From assembly GCA_930367215.1 (NCBI GenBank), contig OV884058.1, positions 108,585,802 through 108,649,801 of the forward strand: DNA of 64,000 bases, read 5' to 3'. Source of the DNA: Pollenia angustigena. Its lineage: Eukaryota > Arthropoda > Insecta > Diptera > Polleniidae. Shown piece by piece: positions 55,407 through 64,000 of this stretch (position 1 is its first letter; each line of letters starts with the position of its first letter). A program made the translations under genes and the position numbers. The notes beneath the pieces were generated by a model. It saw only the letters and a list, made by a program, of their open reading frames with translations, was not told the origin of the DNA and ran no database searches.

Positions 55407-58090
55407 ATGATGTCCACGCTTTTAACCAAACTAAACCTACGTATAGAAATATGGCACGCGAATGGTCTTTCTAATCACACACACGAAATTGAATTCTTTC
55501 TCAACAATAACTACATTGATATACTTTTAGTTTCAGAAACTCATTTTACGAGCAGATCCTATTTCTACATTAGGGGCTATGACTTAATAAATACTAACCA
55601 TCCGGATAACCGCGCTCATGCAGGTTCTTGTATCTTAATAAAGTCTTCAATAAAATACAGTATATTAAATGAAATTAAGGAAACGTTTTTGCAGGCTACT
55701 AATATTAAAATCAAATGTGGCCAATCAGACGTTGTCATTAGTTCGATATATTTTCCTCCACGACAAACTGTTAAATGTTTAGGCTACCACCAGTTTTTTA
55801 CTTCACTGGGGCACAGATTTATTGTGGGAGGTGATTACAACGCTAAGCATCCCTGGTGGCGTTCAAGGCTATCGAATCCTAAGGGAAAATAATTGTATAA
55901 ATGCTTAAGAAACAACAATTACTCCATTCTATCAACCGGATCTCCGAAGTATTGGCCATCTGATCCCCAAAAGCTTCCGGACTTGCTAGATTTTGCTGTA
56001 TATTCAGGAATACCAAGTAATAGACTTCAAATAAAAAGTCTTAATGATCTGAGCTCCTATCACACGCCAATACTTTTAAATTATAATACTTCGGTTAACT
56101 TAAGGTCATTCAATAATAACATTATATGACCTCATACAAACATTCAATCATTTCAATGCTGGCTGGATCAAAATATTGACTTGCGTATTCAATTGAAAAC
56201 CGCTGAAGAGCTAGATGATACGGTAGAACATTTTACAAACCTTATTCACGAAGCCGCCAATATGGCGACACCAATAAATCCTATTGTTCAAAGAAATAAC
56301 ATTCAAATATCAGCAGAAATAAGACAGTTTATAGCAGAAAAGAGAAGATTACGTAGAAATTGGTTCTCGAGTAGAAATCCTGTTGACAAGAGATTATTCA
56401 ACAAAGCATGCAAAGATCTGAAAAAATTACTGTATGAAAACAAAAACAAGAAAACTGCGGAATATATTGCGAAAATTAACAACTCCAAATACGACGAACA
56501 TCTTTTGTGGAAATCAACAAAATATTTTAAAAGGCCAACTAAACGTAACACAATAATAAAAAATAATGATGGTACTTGGTGCAAATCAGATAAGAGCATA
56601 GCGGAAGCATTTGCTGTTCATTTATCTAATATTTTTCAACCTTACTATGTATCTCAATAGTATGGAAGAACATAATGAAACTACTGCTTTTTTAGACTCT
56701 CCATGTCAAATGGATCTACCTATAAAGCCTTTCACCTTTACCGAAATAGCAAGCGAAATAAAAATGCTTAACAACAATAAATCACCTGGCTATGACTTAA
56801 TTACTGCAAGCGTTGTAAAGAAACTGAGTCGAAAAAAAACTCAATTCTGAGATTGGATCACTTCCCATCGCATTGGAAATGTGCCGAAATTATTATGATT
56901 TCTAAACCAAACAAACCTGAAAACATGCTGTCATCGTACAGGCCAATTAGCCTACTTGCGATATTCTCAAAAATATTTGAAAAAATATTTCTACGAAGAT
57001 TATTGCCAGTTCTAGAGAGACAAAATATCATCCCAGATCATCAGTTCGGCTTCCGACATAAACATGGAACTCCAGAACAATGTCATAGAATAGTAAATGC
57101 TATAACTGAAGCCCTTGAAAATAAAAGGTACTGTTCAGCTGTTTTTCTCGACATTCAACAAGCATTCGATAAGTATGGCACCAGGGCTTACTTTTCAAAA
57201 TAAAGAAAGTTTTACCGGCTCCGTTCTATCTCTTTTTTAAAAGTTAGCTCTCTCAAAGACATTTTTATGTTAAGAGTAGAGACGAAAGATTAGGCATATA
57301 TGAAATAAAAGCGGGCATCCCACAGGGAAGCGTACTAGGTCCAGTGTTGTACACAATTTTTACTGAAGATATTCCAGTCACAAATGATGTCATGATGGCA
57401 ACATATGCGGATGACACAGCAATAGCTGCCACAAGCCAGTCACCATTAGAAGCATAGTTATTTGTCCAGAAGCAAATTCAACTTTTTGAAAAATGGCTTA
57501 CTAAGTGGAATATAAAAATCAACTCAGATAAATCCAAAAACATAACTTTCACACCAAGGCAAGGAGACTGCTCAAGAGTGGCTATATACGTGGCACAACA
57601 ACCTACTGAAAATTCCGTTAAATATTTAGGAATGATTTTAGACAGGAGGCTGACTTGGAAGCAAAACATTAAATCTAAACGAACACAACTAAAGATAAAA
57701 ACTGGTAAATTAAATTGGCTACTAGGGCCAAAGTCGGATTAAAACTTAAACAATAAACTGATAATCTTCAAGGCTATATTAAAACCTGTTTGGACATTCG
57801 GAATTATGCTATGGGGAGCAGCAAGCAAATCAAACATCGATATTCTAGAAAGATACCAGTCAAAAACTTTGAGACTAATAACAACAGCCCCATGGTTTGT
57901 CACAAACAAAAATATTCGTAAAGATTTAAATATGTCCTCAGTTCGAGAAGAAATTCAAAGATTCAGTAAAAACTATCTTCAAAGATAAAGTAACCATAGT
58001 AACCCTCTGGCTGTTGCGCTATTAGACGACAGCTTTAAAACACGAAGACTGCAACGAGTTCATGTGCTAGACTTGCCTTTTAGAGGCTAG
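55407..58090 (+). pseudogene. Jockey ORF2 (endonuclease-reverse transcriptase), broken
   Basis: Endonuclease: WHANGLSNHTHEIEFFL, then DILLVSETHF with the catalytic Glu, GGDYNAKHPWW and a late LLDFAVYSGI plus SSYHTPILL. Linker helices follow to about 56,660. Reverse transcriptase: NNNKSPGYDLI, SSYRPISLLAIFSKIFEK, DHQFGFRHKHGT, FLDIQQAFD, GIPQGSVLGPVLYTIF, ATYADDTAIAA (YADD at 57,404-57,415) and KYLGMILDRRLTW. The C-terminal thumb runs to TAG 58,088. Damage: stops at 55,890, 56,127, 57,245, 57,455, 57,740 and 57,986, and frame changes near 56,655, 56,850 and 57,175. The enzyme motifs remain readable but no functional protein is possible. Confidence 0.92.
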
Positions 58091-58262
58091 TCTGCTTTTT
58101 GTACATATTTACATATGTATATAATCTTATCTAAATTTACTTGTATATAGCTATGTAGTCCTTTGGGGCTACATAACTAATGTTATTTATTACTTAGGTT
58201 ACCACATTTGCTTATTGTCTTATAGTTATTAGTTTACAAGTAAATGAATTTCAAAAAAAAAT

Positions 58263-58944
58263 AATAATTTTTTTTATTTTTTATTCATAGATAAATATAT
58301 TTATGTTTATTTACTGCATTCGGTAATGTAACCGCTTACATAAGATTTTCTACAAATTAGGGAGCAGCATATATTTAACTCATAACTTATAAAGCAAATG
58401 TCTTGACATAAATAACCAGATCCAGACAGCCAGCAAGTGTAAGCAGGGTTTGCTTCACTGAAGCTTTGTACAGACGGTGGTCGGATCTAACAATATTGTC
58501 AGTAAAGCTTGTTTAAAATGTTATACAAACGTCAGAAAAAGCACTGACAGTCCATTATAACAGCAACATTTTTCTTTGGCAATATATTGTCAACAAATTG
58601 ACAGACCTTAAATTATTGTAAGATCTAGTATTACAGAAATCCTTGCTCGTGACAAGGGGCTTCTTATATAAATGCTGTAGCTTTTCATCTACACCTAAGG
58701 TGGGTGGCATCCTAATCAAAAGACTAAGTACCTTTTCTTTTTTTTTCATGTATAATTATTTACAAAATTTAACAATTTCTATTATAATAAACCCTAGTAT
58801 AATACAATACATATTTACATAAATACAAAGTCCCAGAAACGAGCTCTTGAGTATTAATGATATAACATTAGTTTTGATTTGCAAATATAATACATTTTTA
58901 TGTATTAAAAATCCAAATTTATATTTTTATTTGTAATGAAAAAT
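58263..58944. other. Spacer between the two Jockey copies
   Basis: AT-rich with a less AT-rich section at 58,435-58,740 (TGTACAGACGGTGGTCGG and neighbourhood) for which I found no explanation; a 64-codon - strand frame there has no recognised motif. Confidence 0.4.
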
Positions 58945-60295
58945 GTTTTTATTTTTTTTATTTTTATGATTGAATCTTTCTTATCGAAATTTACAATATG
59001 TATTCAAATCTTAATTCTACTTATTGTTTATTAGTTGTTACCAGTGTAACCACTAACTGCTGTATTCAAATTTTAAAAATGTCTTCTAGTTAGGCTCAAA
59101 GTATCGGTTCTTTTTAGCCTCTGGTGACCTTCGAACTGAAGCAGACCCCGAGCGAGGTAGTTAGGGTGGGCCATTAGTTTATCGATATAACTTATTGAAT
59201 ATTTTTTAATTTCCTCCTGGATAGTGGGGACGTTGAGATCTCTGTGGATAATATCATTACGTAAGTATATACCATGGGGCGTAGACAATTTGTCGTAATA
59301 TTCTAGACTGTCTTCTTTGAAGCTTTTGGATGTTAGATGCGCATGCAGTACCCCATAATTGGATGCCATATGTCCATATTGGTTTTATGATGGACTTGTA
59401 TAAGAGAATTTTGTTGTCTAAGGACAAGTTTGAGTTTCGACCGAGAAGCCAATGTAGTTGAGCTGCTTTAAGTTTCATAGCCGTTATTTTCGCTTCAATA
59501 TGACGCGACCAGGTCAAGCGTCTATCTATATGAATTCCCAAGTACTTAACATGGTTTTCTACCGGAACAGTGGTGTTATTTATTTTTACAGCTGGGCACG
59601 TTTGTCTTCTGAGCGTGAAAGTTAAGTGAGCACATTAAGCCGGGTTTTCCTTTATTCTCCATTTTTCTAGCCAGGCCTCTAGTTCATTGATGTGGAACTG
59701 CAGATTTTGCGATGCGACTTTTGGGTCATGGTTAACGCTAAAAAATGCTGTGTCGTCTGCAAATGTAGAGGTATGCGTGCTCAGGTTTGTTGGCATATCT
59801 GCTGTGTATATTATATATAGAAGCGGTCCTAATATGCTGCCTTGGGGGACACCAGCAGTAATTTTCTTGAGGGGGGAGTATTTATCTTGCGACCTTACTA
59901 TGAATGTTCTGCCTGTTAGATATCTCTCCAGAAGCTTGTGAGTGTTTTGAGGAAGCATTCGTGTTATTTTGATGAGTAGCCCATCATGCCAAACTTTGTC
60001 AAATGCATGGGAAATGTCTATAAACAGTGCTGAGCAGTATTGCTTTTTCTCAAACGCCGATCTAATAAGGGTGACAATTCTATGCACTTGTTCTATTGTA
60101 CCATGTTTCGCTATGAATCCGAACTGGTGATCCGGGATGATGTCGTGTTCATTTAGATGAGGAGTTATACTTAAAACGAATATTTTTTCGAAAAGCTTCG
60201 ATAGGATTGACAATAAGCTTATCGGTCTGTACGACGCAACCTGGCTAGCATCTTTTCCTGGCTTGGGAATCATAACAATTATAGACCTCATTACT
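58945..60295 (-). mobile_element. 5'-truncated Jockey-clade retrotransposon
   Basis: On the - strand, ORF2 enters mid reverse transcriptase at about 60,291, ends at 59,073, and is followed by a ~110-bp 3' region finishing in an A-rich tail (AAAAATAAAAAAAATAAAAA, complement of about 58,945-58,966). The abrupt start in coding sequence is ordinary 5' truncation. Its protein clearly differs from the + strand Jockey (for example TFADDTAFF versus ATYADDTAI), so the two belong to different subfamilies. I found no convincing target duplication. Confidence 0.88.
59073..60291 (-). pseudogene. Jockey ORF2 3' portion (RT and C-terminus)
   Basis: Begins IIVMIPKPGKDASQVASYRP and continues SLLSILSKLFEK, DHQFGFIAKHGTIEQVHR, ALFIDISHAFDKVWHDGLL, GVPQGSILGPLLYIIYTADM and TFADDTAFF, which covers the palm of the reverse transcriptase with FADD in place of YADD, a variant common in this clade. 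A TAA at 59,635-59,637 interrupts EKWRIKENPA|CAHLTFTLRR; the same frame then runs on through VKYLGIHIDRRLTWSRHI to YAPWYIL. A shift near 59,270 leads into NDIIHRDLNVPTIQEEIKKY and the end at RRHF. One stop and one shift only: much younger than the + strand copy. Confidence 0.92.
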
Positions 60296-60859
60296 TATAT
60301 ATGGCAAAAATAAAAAGCAAAAGTCTAAAAGATAAAAGAAGAGAGTTTTATATTTTACTATTCTATTATCCACCAAAACTTTTTGGTTTTTGTGCTTTGT
60401 AATGCAAGGAAATCTTTATTAGTTATACTTTTATCAAACCTGTTTGAAAAAATTTATATACTGTTCCAATCAATTGCTTTGACGTTGGCACGTCTATAAT
60501 TATGATAGAAAATTGGAATACCATTATTGTCCTGCATTATCTTTAATTTGTCTAAGAGCAAAAATGGCTCAGGGGGACCAAAGCCATTTTGTAGAGCATT
60601 AGATATATAATTAAAATTTGTGTTATAAGGTGCCATTATCAAATTATTTTCAATACATGAAGTACATCTCAAAATGTAATTTCTTGTTAAACTTATTATA
60701 AAATTGTCTATCCTTATAATGTTTGATGTGTCATATAATTTTTTATTAGATACGTATTTCAAATAGTTAAATAACCCTGTGCAAGTTCTCAAACATTTTC
60801 TTTAAAAAACTCTTATTTTTTCCATGTATGAAGGTAAGAAATAAACCATATCGGACATC
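60296..60859. other. Spacer with an unexplained 112-codon frame
   Basis: On the - strand 60,792-60,454 is open for 112 codons, ending ANVKAIDWNSI, with PPEPFLLLDKLKIMQDNN before it. It looks more protein-like than most frames here, but I do not recognise it and a frame this long is possible by chance at this base composition. No promoter or neighbours support it. Confidence 0.35.
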
Positions 60860-61115
60860 CATATCGCTCATTTGCTGCAAGACCGGCATAACTCAAAAAA
60901 TTAAATTTTGGAATTAGAGATGCAGAATTGTTTGCTTTGTTTTTCTTTATATTGTGTATTAAATTCATCTTTATATCTTTTATACTTTCCCAGTTTGAAG
61001 AGAATGTGTCTTCTTTTTTTTCTAAGTAGTTACAGCAAATCAAAAACTTTAAATGCGTTTATCTCGAAATGGATTTTTTTGAGTTATGCCCGTCTTGCAG
61101 CAAATTAGTGATATG
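60860..61115. repeat. ~40-bp inverted repeat pair (possible MITE)
   Basis: Arms at about 60,860-60,900 and 61,075-61,115 are inverted: CATATCGCTCATTTGCTGCA, then AGACCGGCATAACTC, against the complement of GAGTTATGCCCGTCTTGCAG. The core TTTGCTGCAAGAC and GGCATAACTCAAAAAA is almost exact. The loop is about 175 bases of AT-rich DNA. It lies next to frames on both strands that read FLSYAGLAAN and FLSYARLAAN, simply because the arms are inverted. Confidence 0.75.
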
Positions 61116-62260
61116 TAAGGATTGGTATAATGAGCGATTGATACATTATTATTTTTACTTTAGGCTTTAGGTATTTGGATTAAATAATGCTTTATACCTG
61201 AAACCTACTGCTACTCTAATTATCTTTGTTACTAAAACCAATAACTAAAGAATTTTTCGCACTATGCATTCGGGCTATGGCGTAAAAGCATTTAATGAAA
61301 ATATAAAGCAACACCAACGAAAAATTTGCATTGCTATAAATTAATGCTGGCAAGCCTTTTTAAATTTTAATTCTAATCGCGCCTTTTGATCGCAATCACT
61401 AAAAAGTTCGTACAAATTACGATAATAAAATTAAAACTTTTAATTTGTTTCGAGTAAAATTCTATGTCCTAACACGCTGCCCATCTCTCAAAATTATTAG
61501 TTACCTACATCAGAGAAAGCAATCTGTGCCCATGTTTAAAACATGATGTTTTGTAACTCCCGCAACGAGAAACTTTTCGATGGAAATGTGAGAAATGAGA
61601 CAAAAATGTCATAAACGGAAACCAACAACTGTTTTTCTCACTTAACTGTAACAATTTTAGCGAGTTTTAGCTTTCACGTAAGGAAATAACTCGCCATTTT
61701 ACAGAAAAATTGTGTCCGTAAAATTTTTGTGAGAAAGTTTCCGCTATGAACTATCAAATAAACACATGAATAAAAACGGGATGAGAACAAATTCTAGCAC
61801 TAAAAAATATATTGAAAATGCAAAATAAGCCGTTGAAAATTTTTGAATATTAAAAAATTTTGGTCGCCGTCAACGATAGTTTTGACTTGCGTTCTCAACG
61901 TCTGCTACTCTCGTACACTGTTTAAACCTCAAATCACCCAAAATTATGCACCTTAAAGTCCTTAAAAATGACATACAAAGAAAGAGTCAGCTAGTGGAAG
62001 AACGTTGTAAGTTACTTACAAATGGTACCAAGTAAATGGTTTTGAAACGTGGAATAACGTTTTAAAAACCACCAGTCATGATGCTTTGCGTAGTTTTAGA
62101 ACGTTTTAAATGGCATCGTGATTGTGGATATAAAACATTTTTCCACTAAAAAAAGTTATAAACTGTAAATTTGCATGTAATTTAGATTTTAAATTTGTTG
62201 ATATTTTGCATAAACATTTTTATTATCATTGTTTTTAATAATCTAAACAAAATAATAATC
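61116..62260. other. AT-rich spacer
   Basis: No recognised gene. Short self-complementary stretches (for example CGAGTTTTAGC around 61,660 and AACTCGCC at about 61,688) are too weak to call. Confidence 0.35.
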
Positions 62261-62345
62261 TTGCCTGTTAAAAACGTTTTTTTTTTCTCTCCTGAAAAAT
62301 AATTATTTTGTAAATTTAAACGTTATTCGCGGCTGTGCTTCAATT
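62261..62345 (-). mobile_element. Mariner 3' fragment
   Basis: GCCTGTTAAAAACGTTTTTT, then CTCTCCTGAAAAATAATTATT and ACGTTATTCGCGGCTGTGCT with TCAATT, is the inverse of 46,657-46,740 in the mariner at 45,908-47,216, with small differences. Only about 85 bases are present and no termini. It is followed by ACAGCCGGACGGACGGACAT (62,372-62,391), the inverse of a GTCC/GTCY tract of mini-me type. Confidence 0.75.
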
Positions 62346-62510
62346 GATGAAAATTGCGATATGTTTATATCAACAGCCGGACGGACGGACATCGTTAGAA
62401 AATGCGAAATCATTAAATGTGCAATTAATCAATCGTATTTAAGAAATTTTGCAACTATATGCAAACCGTACCCGAATCCAGCCCTTTTCACCCATATTGC
62501 TGAGTCTTAA

Positions 62511-62650
62511 ATTTTCAAAACTACTTCATAGATACATTTTAAATTTAAAAGAAAAAAGGTAATTTTAAATAAAAACCCAAACAGTTCTTTGAAGTATTAA
62601 ACAAACGTTTACATTTAACAAGTATTTGACGAAATAATCCAAATGAGAAC
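62511..62650 (+). repeat. ~140-bp dispersed direct repeat, copy 1
   Basis: ATTTTCAAAACTACTTCATA, then GATACATTTTAAATTTAAAA and CCCAAACAGTT, closely matches the copy at 63,347-63,500. Confidence 0.85.
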
Positions 62651-63346
62651 TAAATGAGAAGCAAGAGTTCTCAATTTTACTTTTTAAATATGAAAATATG
62701 TAATGTGTTTTCGTCTTGTTCTGTTGTTTCTACACACAACTAGCAAATCGTTTTTAACTACTTGCGTGGTGTTGTTGTAGTGTCTGCAATTAACTTTGAT
62801 AAGTGAAATGCGATTTAAACGCTCACTTTGTAATTTTACTCTCAGTGTGGAACTACCACACTAACTTGGTTTTTCTTTCTGTGTATTTTAGTTATTTCTA
62901 GGAGGTATCCATATAAAAGAAAGAACAACATTTTTTCATGACATGAAGGCTATTGTTTCATAAAAGCCAAATTATAACAATACCATCGTTGCTATGCGTT
63001 GAATAGGATCCAATTTTACATCAAGTAAGATCCATAATTGAGTCCACTAGCTCGATTCTATAGTCACCGAATTTAAAGTAATTTTAAATACTACGATTTC
63101 TAGAAAAGTGCATGTGCTTACATTCCATTGGGTTATGCTAACACCAATTATAAAACTTATACAAGTGTTATTGAAGACTAGTGCGATTTAAAGAGTTCGT
63201 AACTTTAAAAATATTTTTACATCGTCTGCAAACATAAGTTCATTTAAATTTTTAATAATTTAGGCAAGTTGTGATAAAGAACAAATATAAAAAAAACGTC
63301 CAAGGATTTGAGCATAACCGGATTTTACCTATTTAGGTTCAATTCA
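62651..63346. other. Spacer between the direct repeats
   Basis: AT-rich sequence; no supported gene or further repeat recognised. Confidence 0.35.
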
Positions 63347-63500
63347 ATTTTCAAAATTACTTCATAGATACATTTTAAATTTAAAAGAAAAAAGGTAATT
63401 TTAATTAAAACCCAAACAGTTGTTTGAAGTATTTAATAACAGTCTACAGGTATGTTCACATTTAACAAATATTTGACGAAAAATATCCATAAAATGCGTG
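63347..63500 (+). repeat. ~140-bp dispersed direct repeat, copy 2
   Basis: Second copy of 62,511-62,650, 836 bases to the right, with an extra ~20 bases (AACAGTCTACAGGTATGTTC) before CACATTTAACAAATATTTGA. Its right half also forms the left arm of the inverted repeat at 63,456-63,702. Confidence 0.85.
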
Positions 63501-63702
63501 ACCACTAAATTTAACATTCGTTTTAATAATTTTTGTTGATCTACTCAACTGTATTACTGAAAAAAAAATAAAGAAAAATGTAATTAATAAAATCTTAAAT
63601 GCTGTTTTATCTAGCAAACTTTATGCCAAATCAAACAAATAGTTAATAGAAATAGTGGTCACGTGTGGGGCGTCAAATGTTTGTTAAATGTGACCAAAGC
63701 TT
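63456..63702. repeat. Inverted repeat with GTCACATTTAACAAA arms
   Basis: TTCACATTTAACAAATATTT, then GACG near 63,457 and GCGTGACCACTA near 63,498, are mirrored by TAGTGGTCACGTG near 63,652 and CGTCAAATGTTTGTTAAATG with TGAC near 63,673. Probably a MITE-like palindrome of which 62,511-62,650 preserves only one end. Confidence 0.75.
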
Positions 63703-64000
63703 TAGTTTGGTTTAAAGCTGATTAAAATACAAATTAAAAACCTTAAATTAAGCTCTTTTATGCTCTATTTTATAAAGAATTTCTTTTGCAGCTTAAATAG
63801 ATAATTGACGAAAAAAAATAGAGAGAAACAGCAGAAAACATTTTAATTACATTTTCTTTTAATTAACACTTCCAGTATTTTCTGACTCTGTTTCATTGTC
63901 AAAGTCTTTTAACATTCATTCAAAATTTTCTAATTAGAGTAGAAAATAGACAAGATATATAAAAACATTTTTTTTTGTAGCTTGTAAAAGGAAATAGATG

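Larger units (their letters stand above)
54241..58262 (+). mobile_element. Nearly full-length dead Jockey-clade retrotransposon
   Basis: Contains ORF1 (54,282-55,379), ORF2 (about 55,407-58,090) and a ~160-bp 3' region ending in an A-rich tail at about 58,252-58,262 (AATTTCAAAAAAAAATAATA). No LTRs or RNase H are present, consistent with the Jockey clade. The start coordinate is approximate, as no target duplication was found. About 4.0 kb in all. Numerous stops and frame changes show long neutral decay, unlike the relative at 58.9-60.3 kb. Confidence 0.9.

Noticed and set aside
58555..58749. 64-codon - strand frame in the less AT-rich spacer
   Set aside because: No motif and no continuation; length compatible with chance.

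Overview
The window looks like AT-rich non-coding DNA from a higher fly (Diptera). The main clues are two decayed Jockey-clade retrotransposons, several Tc1/mariner relics, repeats resembling the fly mini-me/DINE-1 type (TATA-rich block plus GTCY tract), pogo-type MITEs and short degenerate satellites. I could not support a single intact host gene, tRNA or rRNA. Open frames are short and sit in repeats or low-complexity DNA, so the window reads as intergenic or large-intron sequence packed with nested mobile elements. Assignment to a calyptrate fly is a guess from the repeat content.

Layout. 1-3.8 kb: a ~27-bp satellite (core CTCCGAATTTTCT) in two blocks of opposite orientation. 4.9-13.8 kb: a decayed DD34D mariner, two related ~490-bp palindromic elements (6.03 and 12.55 kb), a second type of mariner (8.17-9.04 kb), two palindromic MITEs with CCCTACAAGAAA ends, a pogo-type MITE with TA target duplications (9.80-10.23 kb) and pieces of a foldback family. 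15.4-23.8 kb: a degenerate ~31-bp satellite with the core TTATCGATAAC, broken up by a 5'-truncated LINE (13-bp target duplication) and by near-perfect hairpins.

22.57-33.68 kb is a tandem duplication of a ~5,556-bp unit, and each unit carries its own 1,267-bp tandem duplication. The outer breakpoint lies inside one arm of a 75-bp hairpin. 34.5-37.5 kb: another palindromic element with a 41-bp repeat, then an internally deleted mariner with intact ends. 37,997-40,491 is a 2.5-kb foldback element with ~0.9-kb arms, TAGKGTGACCG ends and a perfect 8-bp target duplication. 41.5-45.3 kb: a LINE tail, then a three-layer nest (palindromic MITE, pogo-like element, mini-me-like element holding a ~150-bp tandem array).

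45.9-53.5 kb: a 1.3-kb mariner; an AACTGA-type satellite split by a mini-me-like element that itself contains a mariner; a ~118-bp repeat array with a small palindrome; and a palindrome with a 33-T tract. 54.2-58.3 kb: a nearly full-length dead Jockey element on the + strand (gag with zinc knuckles, endonuclease, reverse transcriptase with YADD). 58.9-60.3 kb: a 5'-truncated, better-preserved Jockey relative on the - strand. 60.3-64 kb: AT-rich DNA with several inverted and direct repeats.

Nothing here works as a gene pathway. The window records successive insertions, palindrome formation and tandem amplification. No computation was run: identities are read by eye and family names rest on recognised motifs.
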